Shown here: one piece after another, positions 16,713 through 24,892 of the stretch
Layout: each line of letters begins with the position of its first letter
Numbering within the stretch: position 1 is the stretch's first letter
The notes under the pieces: model-generated
Seen by the model: only the letters and a program-made list of their open reading frames with translations
What the model was told of the DNA's origin: nothing
The model's database searches: none
Made by a program: the position numbers and the translations under genes
DNA from: Sphingobium lignivorans
GTDB taxonomy: Bacteria > Pseudomonadota > Alphaproteobacteria > Sphingomonadales > Sphingomonadaceae
NCBI RefSeq assembly: GCF_014203955.1
Contig: NZ_JACHKA010000001.1
Location: 930,001-994,000, forward strand
Length of the DNA stretch: 64,000 nt
Direction of reading: 5' to 3'

Positions 16713-17330
16713 ATGACCAGTTATCTGTCCACACCCTGCACGGCCTTTGCCGGCCACCAGCGCATCGCCAGCGGCGCGCTGATCGATGTGGCCTTGGCGA
16801 TCAAGGCAGCCGAAGCCGGAACGCAAGGCCCGGTTCTCACCTTCAATGACACGACCGGCGCGGTGATCGAGCTCGATCTTCGGGGCACCACTGCGGAGAT
16901 CGTCACCCGGTTGACCGAGCGCAGCGAGCTTGAGGGGGCAGCCGGGACGCGGCATGCGCCGGCCGGTGTGCCCGGCCGTTCGCGAGGCCGGCCAAAGCTG
17001 GGCGTCGTTGCGCGTGAAGTGACTTTGCTGCCGCGTCATTGGGAATGGCTTGCAAGGCAGTCGGGAGGCGCCTCGCAGGCGTTGCGCCGCCTCGTTGACG
17101 AAGCCCGTCGGGCCGATGGCGGGCGGACCGATCGCAAGGCCGCACAGGAGCGCTGCTACCGCTTCCTGTCCACGCTCGCAGGCAACCTGCCGGGTTATGA
17201 GGAAGCGATCCGCGCTCTGTTCGCTGGCGAGGATGAAGATTTCGTCGACCGGATGGCGAGCTGGCCTCCGGATGTTCGGGACTATGCCCGGGCGCTGGCC
17301 CGGCCGAATCCCGATGAGGAACGATCATGA
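16713..17330 (+). CDS. DUF2239 family protein
   Basis: A 205-residue protein of a widespread but uncharacterised family. It shows the family start TAFAGHQRIASGALIDVALAIK, a predicted beta-rich segment with FNDTTGAVIELDLRG, then GRPKLGVVAREVTLLPRHWEWL and GGASQALRRLVDEARR. The last part resembles a DNA-associated or small-domain helix pair. I start at ATG 16713 (MTSYLS) because the family begins there and AAAGGGG lies just upstream; an upstream in-frame ATG would overlap the divergent promoter. Its TGA overlaps the ATG of the SnoaL-like gene (ATGA), so the two are translated together. Function unknown. Confidence 0.82.
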   Translation: MTSYLSTPCTAFAGHQRIASGALIDVALAIKAAEAGTQGPVLTFNDTTGAVIELDLRGTTAEIVTRLTERSELEGAAGTRHAPAGVPGRSRGRPKLGVVAREVTLLPRHWEWLARQSGGASQALRRLVDEARRADGGRTDRKAAQERCYRFLSTLAGNLPGYEEAIRALFAGEDEDFVDRMASWPPDVRDYARALARPNPDEERS

Positions 17331-17758
17331 CGACGCAGGATAAGCGCAAGCAGCGGCTCGCCGCTTTCATCCGGCAGATCTGGGATGAAGGTGAAGCGGA
17401 CGCGGCTGACGGCTATATCGCGGAAACATACAGGATTCACCACGATCCGGGCGATCCCTGGGAGGGCCAAAGCCTTGATCGCGCCGGGTTCAGGGAGCGG
17501 GTGCGCATGTCGCGGGCGGCCTTTCCCGACCAGCGCTTCGACATCCAGGCCTTGTTCGCCGATGGCGACGCTGTCGTCATGACCTGGCTCTGGACCGGCA
17601 CGCATCAAGGCGACCTTCCGGGCTTCCCGGCAACCGGCCGAGCGATCCACATGTCGGGCGCAACGGTCTATATGTTCGACAGCGCAGAGCGTCTGACCGG
17701 TCATTGGCAGGTCACGGATCGGCTCGGCGTCTTTCAGCAGCTCCAGCGCAACCGGTGA
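17327..17758 (+). CDS. SnoaL-like ester cyclase family protein
   Basis: A 143-residue NTF2-fold protein. The predicted-ester-cyclase pattern is visible: an opening helix, YIAETYRIHHDP near residue 35, a central FPDQRFDIQALFADGDAVVMTWLWTG, and GATVYMFDSAERLTGHWQVTD at the end. SnoaL relatives are small cone-shaped barrels used as cyclases, isomerases, dehydratases or binding proteins. It is coupled by a 4-bp overlap to the DUF2239 gene, an association that argues for a joint but unknown role. It is not closely similar to the NTF2 paralogs of the catabolic region. Confidence 0.78.
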   Translation: MTTQDKRKQRLAAFIRQIWDEGEADAADGYIAETYRIHHDPGDPWEGQSLDRAGFRERVRMSRAAFPDQRFDIQALFADGDAVVMTWLWTGTHQGDLPGFPATGRAIHMSGATVYMFDSAERLTGHWQVTDRLGVFQQLQRNR

Positions 17759-17781
17759 GCATTTCCCGGCCGCAGCATTGC

Positions 17782-17803
17782 GGCCCCGGCTTGCGCCGGG
17801 GCC
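17782..17803. terminator. bidirectional hairpin between convergent genes
   Basis: GGCCCCGGC-TTGC-GCCGGGGCC: nine perfect base pairs with a 4-base loop, followed on the plus strand by CTTCCTCT. It lies between the stop of the SnoaL gene and the stop of the small minus-strand gene. There is no true T-run, so efficiency is uncertain. Confidence 0.55.
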
Positions 17804-17809
17804 TTCCTC

Positions 17810-17962
17810 TCAACCGATCCGGCCGAGCCGGTGGAACAGGTTCGAATATTTGTTGGATTCCGGCTTGTCCTTCACCTCGCGGGCATAATGCGCGACGGCG
17901 GTGCGGATCAGGCGGAAGTCCTCGGTCGAGAAGACCGCGCGGGATCGTTGGGGTTCACTCAT
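17810..17962 (-). CDS. small conserved-looking protein downstream of isocitrate lyase
   Basis: A 50-residue frame (MSEPQRSRAVFST...HRLGRIG) on the minus strand, 36 bp after the aceA stop and on the same strand. AAGGAG is centred about 13 bases before ATG 17962. A second ATG, seven bases upstream, is better spaced from it but leads to a stop after two codons (ATG GAA TGA), overlapping the real start. The composition (basic, helical, VFSTEDFRLIRTAVAHYAREV) reads like a genuine protein and ends at the convergent terminator. Third-position GC fits the neighbours. No known domain is recognised; its position suggests an accessory of the glyoxylate-shunt gene. Confidence 0.65.
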   Translation of the reverse strand: MSEPQRSRAVFSTEDFRLIRTAVAHYAREVKDKPESNKYSNLFHRLGRIG

Positions 17963-17998
17963 TCCATGTCTCCTTGGCTTTCTCTGCCGGCCTGATGG

Positions 17999-19594
17999 TC
18001 AGGCGGCGAACTGGTTCATGGTGTTGGCGCCGCCACCGGCCTTGAGCGCGGCGTCCCCGGCGAAATAATCCTTGTGATCGTCGCCGATGTCCGATCCCGC
18101 CATATTCTGGTGCTTCACGCAGGCGATGCCTTCGCGGATTTCCCGGCGCTGCACGCCCGCGACATAGCCGAGCATGCCCTGTTCGCCGAAATAGTCGCGC
18201 GCCAGATTGTCCGTGCTCAGCGCCGCCGTGTGATAGGTCGGCAGGGTGATGAGGTGATGGAAGATGCCGGCGCGGGCCGAGGCATCGCGCTGGAACGTGC
18301 GGATGCGCTCGTCCGCTTCGCTGGCCAGCGCCGTGCCGTCATAGTCCGCGCTCATCAGCGTCGCGCGGTCATAGGCCGAGACGTCGCGGCCTTCCGCTTC
18401 CCAGGCATCGAACACCTGCTGGCGGAAATTGAGCGTCCAGTTGAAGCTCGGCGAATTATTGTAGACCAGCTTCGCGTTGGGGATCACCGCGCGGATGCGA
18501 TCCATCATGCCGGCGATCTGCCCGATATGCGGCTTCTCGGTTTCGATCCACAGCAGGTCCGCGCCGTTGCGCAGCGCCGTGATGCTGTCCAGCACGCAGC
18601 GATCCTCTCCCGTGCCGGGGCGGAACTGGTAGAGATTCGAGGGCAGGCGCTTCGGGCGCAGCAGCTTGCCCGCACGGCTGATGAACACTTCCCCGTTGCC
18701 GATATCGGCGGGGTCGATCTCCTCGCAATCGAGGAAGCCATTATACTGGTCGCCCAGGTCGCCGGGCTCGCGGCTATAGGCGATCTGCTTGGTGAGCCCT
18801 GCGCCGAGCGAATCCGTGCGCGCGACGATGATGCCGTCCTCCACGCCCAGTTCGAGGAAGGCATAGCGGATCGCGCGGATCTTCTGCAGGAAGTCCTCGT
18901 GCGGCACGGTGACCTTGCCGTCCTGATGGCCGCACTGCTTCTCGTCCGAGACCTGGTTCTCGATCTGGAGCGCGCAGGCGCCTGCCTCGATCATCTTCTT
19001 GGCCAGAAGATAGGTCGCCTCGGCATTGCCGAACCCGGCATCGATGTCCGCGATGATGGGCACGACATGCGTCTCGTGCGTCTCGATGGCATTGATGAGG
19101 CGCATTTCGTCGAGCTGGTTATGCGTGCGCCTGGCGTCGTCCAGCGCGCGGAACAGCCCGCCCAGCTCGCGGGCATCGGCTTGCCGCAGGAAGGTGTAGA
19201 GTTCCGCTATCAGGGCAGGCACGCTGGTCTTCTCGTGCATGGACTGGTCCGGCAGCGGGCCGAATTCGCTGCGCAGGGCCGCGATCATCCAGCCCGAGAG
19301 ATAGAGATAGCGCCCGCGCGTGCTGCCGAAATGTTTCTTGATGGCGATCAGCTTCTGCTGCCCGATGAAGCCGTGCCAGCAGCCCAGCGACTGGGTGTAG
19401 TTGCCGGGGTCGAGATCATAGGCCGCCATGTCGCGGCGCATGATGCCGGCCGTGTAGCGGGCGATGTCCAGCCCGGTGCGAAAGCGGTTCTGCGCGCGCA
19501 TCCGTGCGGCGGATTCGGGATCGATCGAGGCCCAGCCAGGGCCCTGCAGGGCAATGCTGTCCGTCAGCCGCTCGATCTCTGCATGATAGGTCAT
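17999..19594 (-). CDS. aceA: isocitrate lyase
   Basis: A 531-residue enzyme that splits isocitrate into glyoxylate and succinate, the first step of the glyoxylate shunt used on acetate, fatty acids and other C2 sources. The catalytic loop appears as KQCGHQDGK with the nucleophilic Cys near residue 221. Metal and substrate regions (IIADIDAGFGNAEATY, ARTDSLGAGLT, NNSPSFNW) are present. This is the longer form of the family. I chose ATG 19594 because GGAGG lies 9 bases upstream; the frame's next ATG, at 19603, abuts that site directly. It is divergent from the regulator scfR with a candidate operator between them. No malate synthase lies nearby. Confidence 0.94.
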   Translation of the reverse strand: MTYHAEIERLTDSIALQGPGWASIDPESAARMRAQNRFRTGLDIARYTAGIMRRDMAAYDLDPGNYTQSLGCWHGFIGQQKLIAIKKHFGSTRGRYLYLSGWMIAALRSEFGPLPDQSMHEKTSVPALIAELYTFLRQADARELGGLFRALDDARRTHNQLDEMRLINAIETHETHVVPIIADIDAGFGNAEATYLLAKKMIEAGACALQIENQVSDEKQCGHQDGKVTVPHEDFLQKIRAIRYAFLELGVEDGIIVARTDSLGAGLTKQIAYSREPGDLGDQYNGFLDCEEIDPADIGNGEVFISRAGKLLRPKRLPSNLYQFRPGTGEDRCVLDSITALRNGADLLWIETEKPHIGQIAGMMDRIRAVIPNAKLVYNNSPSFNWTLNFRQQVFDAWEAEGRDVSAYDRATLMSADYDGTALASEADERIRTFQRDASARAGIFHHLITLPTYHTAALSTDNLARDYFGEQGMLGYVAGVQRREIREGIACVKHQNMAGSDIGDDHKDYFAGDAALKAGGGANTMNQFAA

Positions 19595-19679
19595 CGTCGT
19601 CATCCTCCGCTTGGGGTGCGTCGAGCGATGCCAGCGAAAACCTCCGGCAGAAATGCGCGCCGGTGTCATGATGTCTTAC

Positions 19680-19708
19680 TTTACAAGAATAGTTTGTAAT
19701 GTTGTAAT
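19680..19708. promoter_or_regulatory. candidate ScfR/RamB operator between aceA and scfR
   Basis: TTTACAA (19680-19686) and TTTGTAA (19693-19699) form an inverted repeat with a 6-base centre, followed by GTTGTAA (19701-19707). The site lies in the 140-bp divergent gap, 86 bp before aceA and 27 bp before scfR. RamB, the actinobacterial relative, binds TTTGCAAA-like sequences at aceA, so this is the natural candidate for autoregulation and aceA control. Confidence 0.5.
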
Positions 19709-19734
19709 CAGCGCACGAATGTCGGGAGGCCGCC

Positions 19735-21153
19735 ATGGCACGCAATGCGCTTTACATGGGCCCGCGCCTCAAGCGGGTCCGCCGCGATCTGGGGCTTACC
19801 CAGGCCAATATGGCCGCCGATCTCGATATCTCGCCCTCCTATGTGGCGCTGATGGAGCGTAACCAGCGGCCGGTGACGGCGGAGCTGCTGCTCCGGCTCG
19901 CCCGTACATATCATGTCGACATCGGCGCCCTTGCCGAGGATGGCGGCGAGGAACTGGCGGCCCGGCTCGGCGCCGTGCTCAGGGAGCCGATCTTTGCCGA
20001 TATCGATCTTCCCGCGCTGGACGTTGCGGACATCGCGACCAGCTATCCCGGTTTCGCCGAGGCGCTGCTGCGCCTCCATACGGCTTATGGCGAGGAGCGG
20101 CTGGAGCTGGCGCAGCGGCGGGAAACCGGCGCGGGCGAGGGGGCGGCCGGGCCGTCGCTCTCCAACCCGGTCGCCGAGGCACGCACCTTCCTCGCCGCGC
20201 GGCGCAATTGCTTCCCGCGGCTGGACGACAGTGCCGCCGCCGTCGCCGAGGGGATGCCGGGGCAGGGGCAGGGGCAGGACGCGCTGGTCCGCCGCTTCGA
20301 GGAGCGGCACGGGCTGCGCGTGCTCTTCGTCGAGCCGGACCTGATCCTGGGCGCGCAGCGCTTCCATGATCTGCATCGCCGGCAGCTCATGATCAGCAAG
20401 CGGCTGGACCATCCCTCGCGGCGCTTCCAGCTTGCCCTGCAACTCGCGCTGCTGGAAGCGGATGGCGAGATCGGCCGGCTGGTGAGCGAGGGGGCTTTCA
20501 CCAGCGATAATGCCCGGCGCATGGCGCGCCGCGCGCTCGCCGGCTACTGGGCGGCCGCTTTGCTGATGCCCTATCGCCCGTTCCTGCGGGCGGCACGGCA
20601 GACGCGCTATGATGTCGAGGCGCTATCCCGCGAGTTCGGCGTCAGCTTCGAGCAGGCGGCGCATCGCCTCACCACGCTTCAGCGGGCGGGGGAGGAAGGC
20701 GTGCCTTTCTTCTTCATCCGGCTCGATGCGGCGGGCAATGTCTCCAAGCGACTGGACGGGGCAGGCTTCCCCTTCGCGCGTCATGGCGGCGCCTGCCCGC
20801 TCTGGACCGTCCATTCCGTCTTCCAGACCCCCGGGCGCATCGTCACCCAGCGGCTGGAGTTGCCGGACGGCGAGCGCTTCTTCTCCATCGCGCGCACCGT
20901 CTCCGCGGGGGGCGGGGCGTGGGGCGCGCCGGTCATGTCGCGGGCCGTGGCGCTGGCCTGCGCGGAGGAGCATATGGGCCTGCTGGTCTATGGCGACGGT
21001 GCCGCAGCGATGGCGCCCACGCCCATCGGCATCGCCTGCCATCTGTGCCACCGCCCCCGATGCCTTGCCCGCGCCGCCCCGCCGCTGGGGCGCGACCTGC
21101 GCTCCGACGATTATCGCGACACCGGCATCCCCTTCGCCTTCGCGGGCGACTAG
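19735..21153 (+). CDS. short-chain fatty acyl transcriptional regulator, ScfR/RamB type
   Basis: A 472-residue regulator with an N-terminal XRE helix-turn-helix (about residues 8-63, GPRLKRVRRDLGLTQANMAADL), a central IrrE/ImmA-like region (DLHRRQLMISKRLDH, about 220) and a C-terminal DUF2083-like region with Cys-containing CHLCHRPRC near residue 435. The architecture is that of ScfR and RamB, which control acetate, propionate and glyoxylate-shunt genes by sensing acyl-CoA state. Position divergent from isocitrate lyase supports this. GGGAGG 5 bases before the ATG decides the start. It probably acts as activator or repressor of aceA; the direction is not determinable. Confidence 0.9.
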   Translation: MARNALYMGPRLKRVRRDLGLTQANMAADLDISPSYVALMERNQRPVTAELLLRLARTYHVDIGALAEDGGEELAARLGAVLREPIFADIDLPALDVADIATSYPGFAEALLRLHTAYGEERLELAQRRETGAGEGAAGPSLSNPVAEARTFLAARRNCFPRLDDSAAAVAEGMPGQGQGQDALVRRFEERHGLRVLFVEPDLILGAQRFHDLHRRQLMISKRLDHPSRRFQLALQLALLEADGEIGRLVSEGAFTSDNARRMARRALAGYWAAALLMPYRPFLRAARQTRYDVEALSREFGVSFEQAAHRLTTLQRAGEEGVPFFFIRLDAAGNVSKRLDGAGFPFARHGGACPLWTVHSVFQTPGRIVTQRLELPDGERFFSIARTVSAGGGAWGAPVMSRAVALACAEEHMGLLVYGDGAAAMAPTPIGIACHLCHRPRCLARAAPPLGRDLRSDDYRDTGIPFAFAGD

Positions 21154-21207
21154 GTCGCGCGGACAAATCAGGCCTGCTGGCCGGAACGTTGTGGTGAGCG
21201 ACCGTAG

Positions 21208-21324
21208 CCCTCTCCCCTTCAGGGGAGAGGGTTGGGAGAGGGGGGGGGAGGCTGCTCGCCCCCTCTCAACTTCGGCTAATCAGCACGCTGACAAGCCTCC
21301 GTTTCTCTCCCCTGAAGGGGAGAG
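21208..21324. repeat. pair of CTCTCCCC palindromes in opposite orientation (IR4)
   Basis: CTCTCCCC-TTCA-GGGGAGAG within 21208-21231 and its reverse complement (loop TGAA) at 21305-21324 stand 73 bp apart, with a G-run (21240-21249) just inside. The two small palindromes together form a larger inverted repeat. This is one of two repeats in the 741-bp gap between scfR and the next gene. Confidence 0.8.
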
Positions 21325-21492
21325 AGCAACAACAGCAACGTCGTCGTGTCCTGACAGGCTGCTTCTGGACGAAATGCCCTAAGGCGGCCATTCGCAATAC
21401 TATCGAATTTGTCCACGCCGCTTAGCCCCAAAGCGGTGCGACAAATTCGCGGACTTGGAGAGAGCAAAGCCAGCTTTTCAGCCATTTCCTGC

Positions 21493-21591
21493 GTCATCCC
21501 GGACCTGCTCCGGGATCCCGCTTCTTCTGGTTTCAACCTGCTGACCCGCCGACTTCAAGGCAGCGGGATCCCGGATCGAGTCCGGGATGAC
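21493..21591. repeat. IR1 palindromic repeat, copy 3
   Basis: Arms 21493-21522 and 21562-21591 are complementary except for a few bases (ACCTGCT against AGCGAGT-type change), with a 39-base spacer related to the other copies. The left flank CCAGCTTTTCAGCCATTTCC and the right flank TGAATGACGAGATGGTGCGC are shared with other copies, so the mobile unit is longer than the palindrome. The remainder of the gap (21592-21894) holds GC-rich unique sequence and the leader of the next receptor, where I see no gene. Confidence 0.88.
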
Positions 21592-21894
21592 CTCTTGAAT
21601 GACGAGATGGTGCGCCGCCATCGCCGCGGAATTGCACGCCCTTAGGGCAGTGGTGGCACACCCCAGGGTGCGATGAATCGTTGCACCTTTGCAACAGTTG
21701 CATCGCCTCCTGCGCTCCGGGCGGCGCGGCAACAGTTTTTCACACGAAAAGGTGTTGAGGACTCAAGACGTCGTTGATAGTCAGTGTTCGTTGCATCTCA
21801 TCGTCGGGCGCTTTTCTGCGGTCGCGCTCTGGTGGGATTCGTTGCCCAAGAATCTGGATTGCCAATCGGCACCGTGATCAGGAGAGGAGTACAC

Positions 21895-24825
21895 ATGCCC
21901 GCACTCATCCTTCAACCGCGTCTTCCGGCGTTCGCCGCCGGTGCGAGCCTTCGCGCGCTGGGTGTGAGCCTTGCCCTGCTCGCAAGCCCGGCTCTCGCTC
22001 AGGAGTCCGCGCCGCTGCCGCAGGACACCGCTGTTCCGCAGGAAGAGCCCGTCTCGGAAGAAGCGATCGTCGTCACGGGTTCGCGCATCGCGCGGTCCGG
22101 CTTCGATCAGCCCACGCCCGTGACCGTGGTCGGCGCGGACCAGATCCAGCGCCAGGCCGCCGTGAACGTGGCGCAGGTCCTCAATGACCTTCCGTCCTTC
22201 CGGCCGCAGGCGACCCCGACGACCAACGCCATCTTCACGAACAACATCGGCGCATCCACCGCCGACCTTCGCGGCCTCGGCGCCAACCGCACGCTGGTGC
22301 TGGTCAATGGCCGCCGCGTCGTTCCCTCGACCGTGCAGGGCGGCTCCTTCGCCAGCGCCGGCGCTGTCGACCTCAACATGATCCCGGCCTCGCTCATCCA
22401 GCGCGCCGAAGTCGTGACGGGCGGCGCCTCGGCAGCTTATGGTTCGGACGCCGTCGCCGGCGTGGTGAACATCCTGCTCGATACGCGCCTCAACGGTATC
22501 ACCGGTTCGGCACAATATGGCATCAACGATGTCGGTGACGGCAAGCAGTACATGCTCTCGCTGGCGGCAGGCACCGGCTTCGCCGGCGGCCGCGGCCACA
22601 TCGTCGCGGGCATCGAATATTCGGACGACAAGGGTTCGCGCGATTGCTACTCGCGCGACTGGTGTGCCCAGTCCTACAATACGGTGAGCAATCCCTATGT
22701 TGCCGGCAGCGGCAACACCCGCCGTGTCCTCGAGGGCCAGCCGGGCGTGCTCATCCTGCCCAACACGCGCACCGCCACCGCGGCCGAGAACGGCCTCATC
22801 CCCCGCCTGCCCGGACCGCCGAACCCGGCACTGATCGCGTCCGGCCTGCTCGGCATGGAGTTCCGTCCCGACGGCACGCTCGTTCCGCACGATTATGGCG
22901 CTTATTACGGCGTGCCGATCTTCCAGAGCGGCGGCGGCGATCCCCAGCAGGCGTTCTACATGAACTTCCCGATCTCGGCGCCGGTCGAGCGGCTCAACGG
23001 CTTCGCGCATGCGGAGTTCGAGCTGAGCGACGTCGTGACGATCTTCGCCGAGGGGTCCTATGGCCGCGTCAAGGGCAGCACGCTCAGCGCCCAGCGCCGC
23101 GATCTCGGCAATCTCACGATCCGTGCCGACAATGCCTTCCTGCCGGATAGCGTCGCCAATGCGATGGCCGCCAATCGCCTTGCGACCATTCCGTTCGGTC
23201 GCGTCTGGAATGACATCGGCCCGCAGCGCGCGGAAGTGACGCGCGAGACCTATCGCGCCGTCGTCGGCCTGAATGCCAAGATGTGGGGCGACTGGACGTT
23301 CGACGCTTATTACCAGTTCGGCCGCACCGATTATTCGCAGCGCGGTTACAACACCACGATCACGCCCCGCATCAATTTCGCGATGGATGCGGTTGACGAC
23401 GGCAGCGGCAACATCGTCTGCCGCGGCGTGCGCGATGGCGTGGCGGCGGCTGCCGGCTGCGTTCCCATCAATCCCTTCGGCAATGGTTCGGCCATCACCA
23501 ATCCGGCGGCTGTCGCTTATGTCACCGGCACGGTGGAGCAGGACACGCGCCTGACGCAGAATGTCGTCGCGGCGACCATGCAGGGCACGCTGTTCGAGGG
23601 CTGGGCAGGCGCGATCAAGGGCGCGACCGGCGTCGAGTTCCGTCAGGACCTCGCGCGCGGCGATGCCGATCCGATCTCCCGCGCGCTGCAGTTCTACACC
23701 GGCCCGGGCTCGCCGATCAGCGGCAAGGTCGATGTGTTCGAGGCGTTCGGCGAGCTGGTGGTGCCGCTGATGCCGGGTGCGGAAGTCAATGGCGCCGTGC
23801 GCTATACCGACTATTCGACCAGCGGCGACGTCATCACCTGGAAGGTCGGCCTCGATGTCGCCCCGCTCGACTGGCTGCGCTTCCGCGGCACGCGTTCGCG
23901 TGACATCCGCGCGCCCAACCTGTTCGAGCTGTTCGGCCCGACGCAGACCAGCTTCCAGTCGGTGCCCAACCCCTGGCGCGGCGGTGCGCAGGATCTCCCG
24001 ATGGTGCTGCTCGGCGGCAACACGCAGCTGGTGCCCGAGGAAGCGGATACCTGGACCGTCGGTGTCGTGCTCCAGCCGAACATCGGTTCGGCCGGTCGCC
24101 TTCGCCTGTCCGTCGACTATTACGACATCAAGCTGGAGAAGGCCGTTTCGACGCTCGGCGGCGCGGTCATCGTCAATGGCTGCTTCAACGGTGTGACCGA
24201 GCTCTGCTCGCTCATCACGCGCAGCGACACGGACGAGATCACGCAGATCGTCAACCGCAACATCAACCTGGGCAGCCTGACCACGCGTGGCTGGGACGTC
24301 GAGGCGAGCTACACCTTGCCGTTCGACCTGCTGGGCGGCCAGATCTCGCTGCGCGGCCTTGCCACCATCGTCGATGATCTCATCACGGACTCGGCGAGCG
24401 GCCGCGTCAACCGCGCGGGCATGAACGGTTCGCCGGTGTCGCTGCCCTCGGGCGTGCCGGACTACACGATCAACGGCTATGTCACGTACACGAGCGATCT
24501 GGCGACCCTGCAGCTGCAGGTGCGTCACATCTCGAGCGGCGTCTACAATGCCGAGCTCATCGGTCCGCATCAGGACGGCTATGATCCGCTGCTGCCCAAC
24601 AGCATCAGCGACAACTATATCGGCGCCTGGACCTATTTTAACATCAATGCCGGCGTGAACGTGTGGAAGCGTGGCGACCAGAAGCTGGAAATCTTCGGCG
24701 TCATCAACAACCTGTTCGACAAGGATCCGCCGAAGGACGCACCGTCCAGCTTCGGTCCGACGAATAACGTTCTCTATGACGTGCTGGGCCGCGCTTATCG
24801 CATCGGCGCGCGCTTCAAGTTCTGA
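21895..24825 (+). CDS. TonB-dependent outer membrane receptor
   Basis: A 976-residue receptor. A signal peptide (LGVSLALLASPALAQ) ends near residue 35, followed by an acidic Gln/Pro linker and IVVTGSRIARSGF, the typical sphingomonad plug entry. The plug contains RGLGANRTLVLVNGRR and GGASAAYGSDAVAGVVNI; the barrel carries FGVINNLFDKDPP and ends RIGARFKF. I start at ATG 21895 because AGGAGAGGAG lies directly upstream. It precedes a CocE-type hydrolase and opens the catabolic region, so an organic substrate of that region is the best guess for its ligand. A strong terminator follows. Confidence 0.92.
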   Translation: MPALILQPRLPAFAAGASLRALGVSLALLASPALAQESAPLPQDTAVPQEEPVSEEAIVVTGSRIARSGFDQPTPVTVVGADQIQRQAAVNVAQVLNDLPSFRPQATPTTNAIFTNNIGASTADLRGLGANRTLVLVNGRRVVPSTVQGGSFASAGAVDLNMIPASLIQRAEVVTGGASAAYGSDAVAGVVNILLDTRLNGITGSAQYGINDVGDGKQYMLSLAAGTGFAGGRGHIVAGIEYSDDKGSRDCYSRDWCAQSYNTVSNPYVAGSGNTRRVLEGQPGVLILPNTRTATAAENGLIPRLPGPPNPALIASGLLGMEFRPDGTLVPHDYGAYYGVPIFQSGGGDPQQAFYMNFPISAPVERLNGFAHAEFELSDVVTIFAEGSYGRVKGSTLSAQRRDLGNLTIRADNAFLPDSVANAMAANRLATIPFGRVWNDIGPQRAEVTRETYRAVVGLNAKMWGDWTFDAYYQFGRTDYSQRGYNTTITPRINFAMDAVDDGSGNIVCRGVRDGVAAAAGCVPINPFGNGSAITNPAAVAYVTGTVEQDTRLTQNVVAATMQGTLFEGWAGAIKGATGVEFRQDLARGDADPISRALQFYTGPGSPISGKVDVFEAFGELVVPLMPGAEVNGAVRYTDYSTSGDVITWKVGLDVAPLDWLRFRGTRSRDIRAPNLFELFGPTQTSFQSVPNPWRGGAQDLPMVLLGGNTQLVPEEADTWTVGVVLQPNIGSAGRLRLSVDYYDIKLEKAVSTLGGAVIVNGCFNGVTELCSLITRSDTDEITQIVNRNINLGSLTTRGWDVEASYTLPFDLLGGQISLRGLATIVDDLITDSASGRVNRAGMNGSPVSLPSGVPDYTINGYVTYTSDLATLQLQVRHISSGVYNAELIGPHQDGYDPLLPNSISDNYIGAWTYFNINAGVNVWKRGDQKLEIFGVINNLFDKDPPKDAPSSFGPTNNVLYDVLGRAYRIGARFKF

Positions 24826-24836
24826 CAACTCTCTGA

Positions 24837-24876
24837 CGCCCGGCGGCCTTCATGGTCGCCGGGCGCTGTCTTTTTT
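24837..24876 (+). terminator. rho-independent terminator after TonB receptor
   Basis: Stem CGCCCGGCG / CGCCGGGCG (24837-24845 and 24857-24865) with an 11-base loop, followed by CTGTCTTTTTT. It separates the receptor from the hydrolase gene, whose ribosome site (GGGGAGG) begins a few bases later. Confidence 0.85.
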
Positions 24877-24892
24877 CCGGGGAGGATAGCCG

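Noticed and set aside
21154..21894. Phage or IS remnant in the 741-bp gap
   Set aside because: The gap contains palindromic repeats but no transposase or integrase fragment, and no terminal duplications were seen.
21781..24828. A 1015-codon open frame antisense to the second TonB receptor
   Set aside because: It is the GC-skew shadow of a real gene. The translation is rich in Arg, Ala and His, without any domain, and the plus-strand receptor has full signal, plug and barrel features.
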